A DNA stretch of 64,000 nt from JAPPKS01 sp963667895. Its GTDB lineage: Bacteria; Poribacteria; WGA-4E; PCPOR2b. Every line of letters begins with the position of its first letter. Position 1 is the first letter of the stretch. Made by a program: the position numbers and the translations under genes. The stretch lies in assembly GCA_965223985.1 (NCBI GenBank), contig OZ245030.1, forward strand, positions 3,162,001-3,226,000. Direction: 5' to 3'. Positions 36,189-46,436 of this stretch are shown here, one piece after another. A model generated the notes under the pieces. It was not told the DNA's origin. It was given only the letters and a program-made list of their open reading frames with translations, and searched no databases.

Positions 36189-39100
36189 GTGTTTAACATC
36201 ATGAGTAAGGGAAAACTCGTTTGGTTTCTGATTTTGGTTACACTTGCGAGTGGTTTGATGATGAGCGTAGCGCAGTCGGTCCACGCCCAATCGGTGAGCT
36301 TGTTCATATTGAATGGTACGCTCACGGATGCGGATGGCGTTGCGCTGGTAGGGTACACCGTGGAGGCGCCAATTGCTGAAGAAAGCACATTTGGGAGCGG
36401 CGTATCTATAACAGACGAACAAGGAAATTACTCGATCGAGTATAACGACTTGAGCGGAAGAGTCAGCGTTGGCGACTCAATTGAGGTAATTATCAAAGAC
36501 CCTGACGGGAACGTTGTAGGGGAAACGTCGTATACCGTTACTTCTGCGGATATATCGCCTCGAATTGGACGGGCGACGCACGATATCGCAATTCAGATGT
36601 CAGGGCTGACGCTTGATTTGATTAACGTTCAGTTGCCTGCGGATGGCGAATCGACGGCGGAAATAACCGTTTCGATCGAGTCGGGCGATGGGCCGGTCAT
36701 CGGTGACACGGTGACAATAACGGCTGACATGGGCAGCGTCGGCGAGGTTACGGATAACGGCGACGGGACGTATACGGCTGTGTATACGGCGCCCGCGTTG
36801 GTTATTAATGAACCGGCGACGGATACGATTACGGTGAGTTCTGACACAACAGGCGATTCGGTAACCGCGGTAATAACGTTGGAGCCGGTTCCGACGGACA
36901 TTAGAGTATCGGTCGAGCCGAGCGCATTTATAGCGGGCTCGGGCGAGACTGGCGCCGTTTCGATTACAGTGAACCGCGGCGGCAACGCTGTGGTGGACGC
37001 AGACATTTCATTGGTAGTGAGACGCGCGGATGGCGGTGCCGACAGCGGCGCGGCTACTGATGTGACGAACAACGGTGACGGCACGTACAGCGCGACATTT
37101 ACGGCTCCGAACACCGCGGGACAGATTGATTTTTCCGCAACGGACGCAGTTTCCGGCGCGAGCGGGATGGCGTCAGTTAATGTGAAGGCGGGACCTGCGG
37201 CGGCAATTTCGGTGACGGCAGCGCCCACGTCAGTTTCGAGCAACGGACGCGCAGTAATCACTGCAGCGGTCGCGGATGCATCGGGTAACGGTGTCGGCGG
37301 ATTGACGCTTAGCCGTACGGCAGAGAGCGGCACGGTCGGCGAATTCAGCGAAGGGTCTACAGTTGGGAGTTACAGCGCGGCATATACCGCGGGTACGGTT
37401 GAGGCGGAAGGAGGGGATACCGTAACCGTTAGCGTCGACGACCTATCCGGTCAGGTGACGATTAACCTTACACCGGTTCCGCCGAAGGCAGTAGAAATTC
37501 TTGTAATCACAGGCACAGTGAACAAGCAAGACGGTACGGGACCCGTCAGCGGGGTGAATGTAGAGGTTACAGTCGGCGACATGACGCAGCCACCGGCGCA
37601 GACGGACAGCAATGGAAACTACACCGTCACCTTCTTCACTCCGGGCGGCGTTGCGGCACGCGAAGGCGAAAGCGTTACTGTTGTTGTCACGGACGACGCC
37701 GGCGAGGAACGCGGACGGGACGAATCGGTATTGACGCGAGAGGAGCTAGGCGAGGGGAATTCCGCGGATATTGAGCGCAATGTGAATACCGATATTTTGG
37801 CGAGAACCACGTCGTTGGTGGTGACCGGTTCGGTGTTCCGCGAAGAGAGCGAGGTGCCGATTGACGACGTGTTTGAGATTACAGTGATGAACACGACGCG
37901 CGGGACGGAAATGTCCGGTATGACGGACGAGAACGGAATGTATGTTCTCACCTTCTTCGGCACAGACGTTGTTGCTGAGACGGGAGACGAGATAGTAGTG
38001 ACGGCTTCGAGAGAGGGAAGCGAATGGAGCAGTCCCCCGCATTCGTTGTCTTCGGAAGACGTTGAAGCGGGCAGAGCGATGGTGAACGTACCGACCGACA
38101 TCAAGGCGTCAGCCCTAGCGCTTGTGGTGACGGGTAAGGTTCTCTTTGACGACGGGACCATTGCAGTTGGCGCCGGTGTGACCGTAACTTCGATTAACGA
38201 TGGACGCGGACTGGAAGCGACAGGCGAGACTAATGCAGATGGGATGTATTCCGTGACCTTCTTTACAGGTGATGTCGTTGCGGAAACTGGAGACGTGATT
38301 GTCGTCACAGCCGTGCACGACGGCGACGCGGTCGGCAGCACGGAACGTACGCTCTCATCGGCTGAAGTGGACGCACAGCGCGCGGAAGGCGTGGATGTGG
38401 TTACCAGTATAAAAGCGTCAACGACGACGTTAGCGGTGACTGGTACGGCGTACTACGAAGGCAGCATGATCCCCGTCGGCGGCGGACAAACCGTGACTGT
38501 CGTGAACAACATGAACGGGATGGAGTCCACCGGGACAACGGAGGAAGACGGTACGTTTGTCGTTACGCTCATAGCCATTGAGGGGGTTGCCGCGGAGACG
38601 GGCGACACGCTGACCATCACGGTGACAAGCGAAGCGGACGGCAGCGGCAGCATTGAACATACGTTATCGGCGATGCAGATTGATGCGCAGCGCGCTATGG
38701 TTGATGTTCCGACGAACATTAAGGCGACCTCATCAACGTTCGTTGTGTCAGGTACGGCATACCTTGAAGATGGGGTAAGCGGTGCGCCCCACGATTTGAC
38801 CGTTAAAGTCATGAACGAAACGCAGGGGATCAATGCGGAAGGCGTAACCGTTCCGGGCGGCGGATACATTGTGACGTTCTTGGAGACCGATGCAGCGGCT
38901 GTGAAGACTGCGGATGAGTTGACATTCGACGTGCTTGTAATGGCGGCAGACGAGACGCCCGTCGGGGAAACTTCCGTTACGCTCTCATCGGCTGATGTGG
39001 TTGCGCAGCGGATTGACGGCATAGATATCACGACGAGCCTCAGGGCTGACCCGACCAATGAGTTTGTCGTTTACGGTACGGTTCGAGATCCGTCGGGCAA

Positions 39101-42100
39101 CATCGTTGGGGCGGGAGTAAAGGTGCGCGTCACCCTCGGCGAGCAGGCTGCGAGGGAACAGGAAACCGAAGCAGACGGTTCGTATCAGGAGACCTTCTTC
39201 ATGCCGGGCGAAACGGATGCGAGCGTTTACGACACCGTGGTAATTCAGGCGGTCGACCGCAGCACCGGCGATTCGGCGTTTGAATCCATGCAGTTGGCTT
39301 CGCACCACGTGTTGGCGAAGCGTCTTATGTTTAACGTGATGCTGGTTCCGGACGATGAACCCCCGGTCGCCGTGGCAGCAGTGAGCCAGCGGTTCCTTGA
39401 CACCGAAGAAGTCTCGACGTTCGACGCGAGCGGTTCAACCGACAACGTCTTTATTGACACGTACGTATGGGATTACGGAGACGGCACGAGCGGCAGCGGC
39501 GCGAAAACGACGCACGCTTACGACCGAGCGGGACTGTATGTTGTAACGCTTACGGTTACCGACCTTGCCCGAAACGCGACTACGGTCTCACGCGAAATCT
39601 TTGTGAGCACGGTACGGCTCGGCGGAATTTCAATCAACACCCGGCACGCGCGAGAGGTTCTTGACCAAATCATCGGCTTGGCAATCGCTAAGACCGACCT
39701 TGCTCAGCAGATGGGAACGGAAGCGCTCTTGCAGATGATGCGCGCTAATCCGGCGATTCAAGCGGCTGTGGCTGAAGCGATTGGCGGGGCATTACCGCCC
39801 GGCTTAATACCTATGCAGCTACTCAGGGAAAATCTGCCGCTGATTTTCGAGCAGTACGAAAACATTGACTTGGAAAACTTCGGCAACGCAGTGACCGCAC
39901 GTGTCGACGCGAGCGGCGGTATCCTGGGATCAGCAACTCCGGGATTCGGCAGAGTCGTGACCGGCGAGAAGTTGGACCTCTACCTTGCGACACCGCGTGC
40001 AGATGTTGGCAGTGTCACGTTTAGGTTCGACGAAGCTACAACCGATGCGGACGAGGTCATCGACAGTCTGCCGCACACGTTCCAGTTGGAAGAGGAGCAA
40101 GCGATTCTACTGCTGCCCTCATGGCCCGGCGTGCGGGATGGAATGGACGGCGTGTTCTCAACGGTGACGTTGATGTTGGCGTCTGAAGAGTTGCCGTCGG
40201 CATACCACAATCTAATTTCGAGAAATGCCTGGTCATACCGCGAAACGAGCGATTATCAGGCTGCGTCCATGAGTCCAAGGACGATTAACGGAAAGATTGT
40301 ATGGGATGTCCAAGCGGACATTGAACCCGGAAAGATATATTACTACTATTACGCAGTCGAACTCGCGTATCCCGTCACACTGAATTTGGGCGAGGGTCAG
40401 GAGAGCATGGAACTCTCGCAGTACGCATTGCCAGACCCGCGCAACCTTCAAATTCAGGATCGCGGCATAGCTGAGGCGGTATTCACACCCGAGCTTCAGG
40501 AAGCGATTGCACCGCTGCTGAACCCGATACTTGCGGGCATTATCAGTGGACAAGCTGTTACGTTCGAGGATGTTATCGCGAGCGTGACGCCCGAAGCGTG
40601 GGTGAACCTGTTGGGCGCAGCATTGAATTCAGCAACTCCGCTTCTTGAAGAGATTTCAATGACGATGGATACGCAGATGATTTCCGTGTTCACCGTTCCG
40701 CTGGTGAACGAAGCGCAGTCGCTCTGGCACACGAGTATTGATTTATCAGTGTTCCCGGACGGCGTTCACACAATTGATGCGAACGCGTTTGATTCGCTTG
40801 GAATTCAGATAGATAACCGACCGGTTTTCGGTAAGACCTTCACGTTGGATCGGACTGCACCAGTTTACGATGTGTCGGCTGCACCGGCTCAGAATTCGTC
40901 GATGTATATGCGCGACGACGGCGTATTGATTGCGACAGGATTGCCGCCCGCTGGCGAGGGCAGCCCGATGGCGACGCTTCAACTGATGTCAAGCCCGAAC
41001 GGCGATGTGAGCGATGCGGCTGAAGGGTTGTACCAGATTATTCGGCACAGCGATGACGCCGTTGAACAAGCGTCACAAACTTGGGTCAACATTTTCGCGA
41101 GCGAATTGGCACCGATGTTCCAAGGGCTAACGCCTGAAGACATCACCGCATTCTTGGTTACGTTCCCGAATCTAGCGACGTTGAACGCGCCTCTGAGTTT
41201 GGACGCGCCTGGGATTGAGACGTTCCTTCCGGAACAGATGGAGATGTTGATTCGCGGTGCTAACAGCCAGCCCGAACTGATTGTCGGAGAATACGGGCTG
41301 CGTTTCATCGCACGGGATTCCGTATTTAATATGTCAACGGATACCGCGCCGATACGGTTGAACATTGTTCCACCGGATGCGGATACCGCGATGGTTGTGC
41401 GGATATCGCTCGGCGATTGTAACGGCGACGGCGACTCAGACGACCTGTATGAGACAGGCGCTCCTGCGGACATGATTCTGTTCTCGGACACGCCGAATGT
41501 GGTGTTGACCGCAGAGATTATGAAACAGGTTCACCCGATAACCTCAATCCTGTTCCAGTATAGGATGGGGGATGAAGGCGAATGGATGGATGTCGGTACA
41601 CTTGACGCAGATATGGTCGCCGGCGCTGCTGTCGGCTCACAGTATGATGCGGCTTGGAGCATTGACAACTTGGGCGCGATGATTCAGGCAGGTATGCCGG
41701 TAATGGTTCGCGCGGTTGTCACGAATGCACTCTCCATTTCTGATACTGAGGCTGGCGAAGCTGCAATAGCGGTGAAAGACCATCCGTGCCCGATCGAAAC
41801 TGAAGTTCACGACCTTGCACACAGCGTTACCGACCGTAACCCCGACAGCAACGCGCCGCTGGGCGCGATTATGCTTCAGGCAATCACCCGCGAGCTAACC
41901 TCACCTCCTTCGATGAGCGTAGTTTTTGAGGCGCGCCGTATGCAAGGTGAGGAGTGGATGTCAGTCGGCGAAACGGCGATAGCGGATAGCGTTGTCGAAG
42001 AGTCTATCACCGATGCACTTGAAGAGGTGTTGGAGGAGGTTATCGACGGCGAGCAGACCGCAGTGTTAGTTCCGACGCGGCGTGTATGGTCGTTTGAACT

Positions 42101-45100
42101 TGATAGCACAACACTAGAAGACACAATTGCGGTGGGAGACCCCGCTGAACGCGACGTGACGTTGGACGAGAACCCTTACGTGCTTCGTGCAGCCGCAGTT
42201 GACGAGAATGGCACACGATACGAATCGGTGGAGGCGCTCTCGCAGAGTTTCTCGGTCGATAACATTGACGATGTACCGCCGCTCACAGGAACGGCGATTC
42301 TTCAAGTTGCGGATGCCGCAGGCGTTATTGAGGCAATCGAGAGCATCTTTACCGTCGGCGGTATCGTTGACGAGAGCGTAGATGCGCCAGTTGCGATGGT
42401 GATGTCAATGCCAATTGCGGATCCGAACACGTACAGTCGGGTCGATTTGCTGATTAACCGCCGCAATGACGACGGCAGCCTGGGAGACTCTGTGGTTGAG
42501 ACGGCGTTCGAGATGGGTGAGGAGAATTACACCACCACGGCTGATGTCTCAACGCTAGAGAACGGCGCGTATCTCTTCCAAGCACTGGCAATGGACGAGG
42601 TTGGGAATCAAGAGGTACGAGATCTCGTGTTAGCGATTTCGGTTGATGTTGCGAACTTCATTCCGCCGCCCGATATCGACCTCAATGGTCAGACGGTTGA
42701 GGCAGTCACGGAAGCGTATCCGGACGGGTTCCCAATCGCTCGGACGTACGAGCTCGCTGTGACTGGCATTGCGCTTAACGCAGGAGACATCGACGTTCTC
42801 GTTGATGGGCGTTCCGCGAACGAATTGGGCGCACTCACGGTTACTACGGTTGAGGAAGGGGCGTCGAGCACGTTCGGGCTGGCGATTGACACTACGCTGC
42901 TTGAGGAGGGCTTGCACGCACTGGATCTACAGGTTACGAAACGCAACGGCAGCATCACGTTTGTTCTGGCGCCGCTGTTTGTAGATAACATCGCGCCCGA
43001 GTTGGCAGTGGCTTCGCCGATAGCGAACGACGAGGTAAGCGCGTTGCCTTCGATTCATGCAGTATATAATGACGGCGCTGGTGCGGGCATTGAGCTCTCG
43101 ACAGTGTTGATGAGCATGGTTCGACTGACGCCGCCGGATATGTCGGCGGTCGAGATTGATGTGAGCCAAGTTATGACAGATTTGACCGACCTGGTCCATA
43201 CCCGCCGCGATATGCTGCCGGCTGGCGTATATCGGGTGAGCGTAACGGTGTCCGATATCGTAGACAACGTTAGCAACATGTCGGTTGACTTTACGGTCGT
43301 TACGACGTTGCCGTCAGTCTCAATCCTGTCACCGATGCCGGGTCAAATCCTTGACGTATCGTCGCCGTACATCAGCGCGGTTTACACAGGCATAGGCGCA
43401 ACCATCACATCGTTCACGCTTGACGGAGCTGAAGTCGATGATGCGACGATGAGCGACAATCGTTTGGAGTATACGCCTGACGCCTTGGCGGATGGCGACC
43501 ATACGGCAGCGATTGCAATCACGGATGACGAAGGCAATACGATGAGCGACACTGTGAAATTCACGGTAAGGACAGCAGATACGACGCCGCCGCTGATAAC
43601 GGAGGCGAGTCCGCAAGGAGTTGTGAAATCTGCGTCCGCTACGCTGTCCGTCGCAGCCTCCGATGAAGAATCCGGGATTGGTAGCGTGTCATACGCCATT
43701 GATGACGGTGCAGCGGTTGACGGAACGACTCGAAACGTTAGCGGTTTGGCTCCAGGAACTCACACCGTTGCTGCGGTTGTGACAAATGGCGCCGGTCTGT
43801 CGAGCACGTTCAATTGGACGTTCACCGTTGAATTGGATACGACGCCACCTGTGATTTCGACTGTTGCGCCGCAGGGCGTTATCAAAGAAGCCTCTACCAC
43901 GGTTTCAGCCGCGGTCGGCGATGAACAATCGAGTGTCACGCGAGTCACCATGTCGGTAGACGGTGCTGCGGCTAGAACCGCGTCACTACGGGATGGGCGT
44001 GTAAGCCGCGTGGTGAGCGGACTTACCCCTGGAACGCACAATATTACCGTTTCTGCGACGAGCGCTGGCGGTACTGCGACGCATACTTGGAGATTTACGG
44101 TTGAACTGGATACCACACCGCCTGTGATTACCCGTGCTAGACCGCAAGGCGTTATCACGTCAACTTCTGTAACAATTGCGGCAGTGGTGACAGATGAGGA
44201 ATCTAATGTCACAAGTGTTACGATTGCCCTTGACGGCGGCAGAGCTACAGACGTGACACCAGCAGCGAACGGCCCGGTGAACCGTAGGGTGACAGACCTG
44301 AATCCCGGTCTGCACGGCATAGAACTCGTCGCAACAAGCGCTGGCGGCACCGCGACGCATACTTGGACGTTTAATGTTGACTTGGATACGACCCCGCCGG
44401 AGGTTTCGAGTACATCTCCGCACGGCATTGTGCGCGTGGAACAGCCGCAAATCTCTGTGGCAGCGAGCGATGACCGCGGCGGTATCCTTGCAATCGACAT
44501 CACCCTTAAAGACAGCGATGGTAAAGAGCTCAGCGGTCGAACCGCAGCAAGTTCTGACACAACTTCAGCGACCTTTACACCGTCGGGACGCCTGACGGGG
44601 GGGACGTACTCAGTTGATGCCACCGTGAAAGATAGAAGTCAGAATACGGCATCCGCGAGTTGGAGTTTTACCGTCGAGTTCGATACGGTGCCACCCAGCA
44701 TCACGGTTGTCGCGCCGCAGGGCGAGTCCCGGATCGGCGAGGAACGCAGACCGATAATTACGGCGAGCTACACTGATAATGCAGCCGGTGTTGACGCGGA
44801 TTCCGTGGTACTGATGCTTGACGGAAACCCGGTCGTTCCGACGGCAGTGTCCACGAGTCAGGTAGTTTACACGCCGCCCGCGGACCTCGATTTCGGTCGG
44901 CACACCGTTCGGTTGGAGGTCTCCGACCTCGCAGCGCCGAACGTGAATACGGCGATGCACGAATGGAGTTTCGTCCTTGAGGACGGTAAGGGACCTGTGT
45001 TCCGCGGCGTGCTGCGGAATTACCCGAATCCGTTCAAGGATAAAACGAGCGTTTCCTTCACCCTTGCACGTGAATCGACAGTATCCATCGAGATTTACGA

Positions 45101-45290
45101 CATCACGGGTCGGCTTGTCAGGGTCTTGGCGCAAGACGAGGTTCGAGAAGCCGGTGGTAATGAATTTCCGTGGGATGGGAAGACATCGACAGGCGAGGTG
45201 CTGGCTCGCGGCGTTTACTTCGGTCAGATAATGGTGACTAGCGAACCGACGCCAGAGTTTATTGTGGTGAGAATGGCGCTGTTGCGCTAG
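36189..45290 (+). CDS. giant surface protein 2 with Ig-like, PKD and type IX-like sorting domains
   Basis: 3033 residues. The GTG at 36189 lies 7 bases after GGGAGG and a signal peptide follows (WFLILVTLASGLMMSVAQS...HAQ). In order: a carboxypeptidase-regulatory-like module; invasin/Big_1-type Ig modules (about 36600-37480, with DNGDGTYTA and NNGDGTYSA); six repeats of about 95 residues (about 37490-39340, each with GxYxVTFF and DIKAS-like joints); a PKD domain (FDASGSTDN, WDYGDGTSG); a helical region; DCNGDGDSDD, a calcium-loop motif; and five PQGV Ig-like repeats (about 43580-44990). The end has NYPNPFKDKTSVSFTL, IEIYDITGRLVRVL and WDGKTSTGEVLARGVYFG, a type IX-like sorting domain. A cell-surface or matrix adhesin is inferred. 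PorV-like and LysM genes follow. Confidence 0.87.
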   Translation: MFNIMSKGKLVWFLILVTLASGLMMSVAQSVHAQSVSLFILNGTLTDADGVALVGYTVEAPIAEESTFGSGVSITDEQGNYSIEYNDLSGRVSVGDSIEVIIKDPDGNVVGETSYTVTSADISPRIGRATHDIAIQMSGLTLDLINVQLPADGESTAEITVSIESGDGPVIGDTVTITADMGSVGEVTDNGDGTYTAVYTAPALVINEPATDTITVSSDTTGDSVTAVITLEPVPTDIRVSVEPSAFIAGSGETGAVSITVNRGGNAVVDADISLVVRRADGGADSGAATDVTNNGDGTYSATFTAPNTAGQIDFSATDAVSGASGMASVNVKAGPAAAISVTAAPTSVSSNGRAVITAAVADASGNGVGGLTLSRTAESGTVGEFSEGSTVGSYSAAYTAGTVEAEGGDTVTVSVDDLSGQVTINLTPVPPKAVEILVITGTVNKQDGTGPVSGVNVEVTVGDMTQPPAQTDSNGNYTVTFFTPGGVAAREGESVTVVVTDDAGEERGRDESVLTREELGEGNSADIERNVNTDILARTTSLVVTGSVFREESEVPIDDVFEITVMNTTRGTEMSGMTDENGMYVLTFFGTDVVAETGDEIVVTASREGSEWSSPPHSLSSEDVEAGRAMVNVPTDIKASALALVVTGKVLFDDGTIAVGAGVTVTSINDGRGLEATGETNADGMYSVTFFTGDVVAETGDVIVVTAVHDGDAVGSTERTLSSAEVDAQRAEGVDVVTSIKASTTTLAVTGTAYYEGSMIPVGGGQTVTVVNNMNGMESTGTTEEDGTFVVTLIAIEGVAAETGDTLTITVTSEADGSGSIEHTLSAMQIDAQRAMVDVPTNIKATSSTFVVSGTAYLEDGVSGAPHDLTVKVMNETQGINAEGVTVPGGGYIVTFLETDAAAVKTADELTFDVLVMAADETPVGETSVTLSSADVVAQRIDGIDITTSLRADPTNEFVVYGTVRDPSGNIVGAGVKVRVTLGEQAAREQETEADGSYQETFFMPGETDASVYDTVVIQAVDRSTGDSAFESMQLASHHVLAKRLMFNVMLVPDDEPPVAVAAVSQRFLDTEEVSTFDASGSTDNVFIDTYVWDYGDGTSGSGAKTTHAYDRAGLYVVTLTVTDLARNATTVSREIFVSTVRLGGISINTRHAREVLDQIIGLAIAKTDLAQQMGTEALLQMMRANPAIQAAVAEAIGGALPPGLIPMQLLRENLPLIFEQYENIDLENFGNAVTARVDASGGILGSATPGFGRVVTGEKLDLYLATPRADVGSVTFRFDEATTDADEVIDSLPHTFQLEEEQAILLLPSWPGVRDGMDGVFSTVTLMLASEELPSAYHNLISRNAWSYRETSDYQAASMSPRTINGKIVWDVQADIEPGKIYYYYYAVELAYPVTLNLGEGQESMELSQYALPDPRNLQIQDRGIAEAVFTPELQEAIAPLLNPILAGIISGQAVTFEDVIASVTPEAWVNLLGAALNSATPLLEEISMTMDTQMISVFTVPLVNEAQSLWHTSIDLSVFPDGVHTIDANAFDSLGIQIDNRPVFGKTFTLDRTAPVYDVSAAPAQNSSMYMRDDGVLIATGLPPAGEGSPMATLQLMSSPNGDVSDAAEGLYQIIRHSDDAVEQASQTWVNIFASELAPMFQGLTPEDITAFLVTFPNLATLNAPLSLDAPGIETFLPEQMEMLIRGANSQPELIVGEYGLRFIARDSVFNMSTDTAPIRLNIVPPDADTAMVVRISLGDCNGDGDSDDLYETGAPADMILFSDTPNVVLTAEIMKQVHPITSILFQYRMGDEGEWMDVGTLDADMVAGAAVGSQYDAAWSIDNLGAMIQAGMPVMVRAVVTNALSISDTEAGEAAIAVKDHPCPIETEVHDLAHSVTDRNPDSNAPLGAIMLQAITRELTSPPSMSVVFEARRMQGEEWMSVGETAIADSVVEESITDALEEVLEEVIDGEQTAVLVPTRRVWSFELDSTTLEDTIAVGDPAERDVTLDENPYVLRAAAVDENGTRYESVEALSQSFSVDNIDDVPPLTGTAILQVADAAGVIEAIESIFTVGGIVDESVDAPVAMVMSMPIADPNTYSRVDLLINRRNDDGSLGDSVVETAFEMGEENYTTTADVSTLENGAYLFQALAMDEVGNQEVRDLVLAISVDVANFIPPPDIDLNGQTVEAVTEAYPDGFPIARTYELAVTGIALNAGDIDVLVDGRSANELGALTVTTVEEGASSTFGLAIDTTLLEEGLHALDLQVTKRNGSITFVLAPLFVDNIAPELAVASPIANDEVSALPSIHAVYNDGAGAGIELSTVLMSMVRLTPPDMSAVEIDVSQVMTDLTDLVHTRRDMLPAGVYRVSVTVSDIVDNVSNMSVDFTVVTTLPSVSILSPMPGQILDVSSPYISAVYTGIGATITSFTLDGAEVDDATMSDNRLEYTPDALADGDHTAAIAITDDEGNTMSDTVKFTVRTADTTPPLITEASPQGVVKSASATLSVAASDEESGIGSVSYAIDDGAAVDGTTRNVSGLAPGTHTVAAVVTNGAGLSSTFNWTFTVELDTTPPVISTVAPQGVIKEASTTVSAAVGDEQSSVTRVTMSVDGAAARTASLRDGRVSRVVSGLTPGTHNITVSATSAGGTATHTWRFTVELDTTPPVITRARPQGVITSTSVTIAAVVTDEESNVTSVTIALDGGRATDVTPAANGPVNRRVTDLNPGLHGIELVATSAGGTATHTWTFNVDLDTTPPEVSSTSPHGIVRVEQPQISVAASDDRGGILAIDITLKDSDGKELSGRTAASSDTTSATFTPSGRLTGGTYSVDATVKDRSQNTASASWSFTVEFDTVPPSITVVAPQGESRIGEERRPIITASYTDNAAGVDADSVVLMLDGNPVVPTAVSTSQVVYTPPADLDFGRHTVRLEVSDLAAPNVNTAMHEWSFVLEDGKGPVFRGVLRNYPNPFKDKTSVSFTLARESTVSIEIYDITGRLVRVLAQDEVREAGGNEFPWDGKTSTGEVLARGVYFGQIMVTSEPTPEFIVVRMALLR

Positions 45291-45309
45291 TAATCCGAAA
45301 GGATTCGTT

Positions 45310-45350
45310 GGTGATTATGGGAATGGGTAGATGCCATTCCCGTAATCACC
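45310..45350 (+). promoter_or_regulatory. long hairpin between giant gene 2 and the PorV-like gene
   Basis: GGTGATTATGGGAATGG pairs with CCATTCCCGTAATCACC (17 bp, one G-T wobble) around a 7-base loop. There is no T tract. It could attenuate or terminate read-through, or protect an mRNA end, between the very long giant mRNA and the downstream porV-lysM pair. Confidence 0.55.
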
Positions 45351-45390
45351 ATAATGAACAGTAGATACGCAATACGTTAAGGAGGAGAAC

Positions 45391-46329
45391 ATGTTTCAAG
45401 GGAAGCACAAGTTGTTTTATAGCGGAGTAGCGTTTATGGCGCTCTTACTCGCCATAGCGCCGATGTGTCTCGCTAGCGGCAACGCCGCCCCATATCTACG
45501 CGATGGCGTTGGCGCACGGTCGATCGGTCTAGGCGGCGCTTTCACAGCCATCGCCGACGATGCAACCTCCACAATCTGGAATCCTGCGGGCTTACCGGCG
45601 ACTGAGACTCTAGATTTCACACTGTCACGGGTGCCTATGGCGTTCGATAGCACAAAGAACTTCATGGCGATCGTAAAAGGGTTAGGCGAGAAAAGCTCGA
45701 TAGGTTTTTCGTGGATGAATGTTGGCGTTGACGATATCATGGAGGTCAGCGCGGACAACGACATCACGGGTAGACGCTTTAACTACGATTCGAATGCGTT
45801 GGCGTTATCGTTCGGACATGCGCTGGAGAGTTTTAATCTTGGGGCGAGTGTGCGCGTGCTATCCGATGCGGTTGGACTGGATGCCTTCGATGGTGTGACG
45901 AGTTTTGGCGGCGTGGATGTGGGTATGTTGGCGCGACCCGGTACATCGTTGAGCTACGGCTTGGCGGTAAGAAATATCGGCGGTACGGTCGGTGACGAGA
46001 GCGTTCCCATAATCGTGGGTGCTGGCGTTGCGTACCATCTGTTGCAAGGGGACCGTGCGACGGTTGCAGTTGATATCGAGCACGAAATCGGCATTTTGGA
46101 TGAGAGTCCGACAAGCGTTCGTATGGGTACGGAATATCGAATTGCGCGAACCTTCGCGGTACGCGGCGGTACACAGGTGTCCAAAGATCGTCAAGCTCTG
46201 TTTGTTGGGTTTGGAGTTGACGTTGGCGCGCTCCAGCTTGATTATGCGCTAAAAGCGGGCGAACGTGCGACTCGCAGCTTGCAAGACGCCGGCGAAACGC
46301 ATTATATTTCACTGTCTTACGGTTATTAA
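45391..46329 (+). CDS. PorV/PorQ-like outer-membrane barrel protein
   Basis: A 312-residue protein with a signal peptide (FMALLLAIAPMCLASG) and the family signature GARSIGLGGAFTAIADDATS followed by IWNPAGLP. The remainder alternates in barrel fashion and ends HYISLSYGY, an aromatic terminal strand as in outer-membrane proteins. In type IX secretion PorV receives substrates with C-terminal sorting domains, and here the gene follows two giant proteins carrying such domains, which makes a partner role attractive though inferred. A GGAGGAGAAC site lies just before the ATG. LysM gene 46437 follows by 107 bp and is probably co-transcribed. Confidence 0.85.
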   Translation: MFQGKHKLFYSGVAFMALLLAIAPMCLASGNAAPYLRDGVGARSIGLGGAFTAIADDATSTIWNPAGLPATETLDFTLSRVPMAFDSTKNFMAIVKGLGEKSSIGFSWMNVGVDDIMEVSADNDITGRRFNYDSNALALSFGHALESFNLGASVRVLSDAVGLDAFDGVTSFGGVDVGMLARPGTSLSYGLAVRNIGGTVGDESVPIIVGAGVAYHLLQGDRATVAVDIEHEIGILDESPTSVRMGTEYRIARTFAVRGGTQVSKDRQALFVGFGVDVGALQLDYALKAGERATRSLQDAGETHYISLSYGY

Positions 46330-46436
46330 ATCATTATTAGACGCAAGCGAATTTCATCGCAACTCGGCGTGAAAGGCGAGCTTACGTTTTTATATAACAA
46401 ATCATTCAATGTATTCAAGCAAGAGGAGAAAGCCCG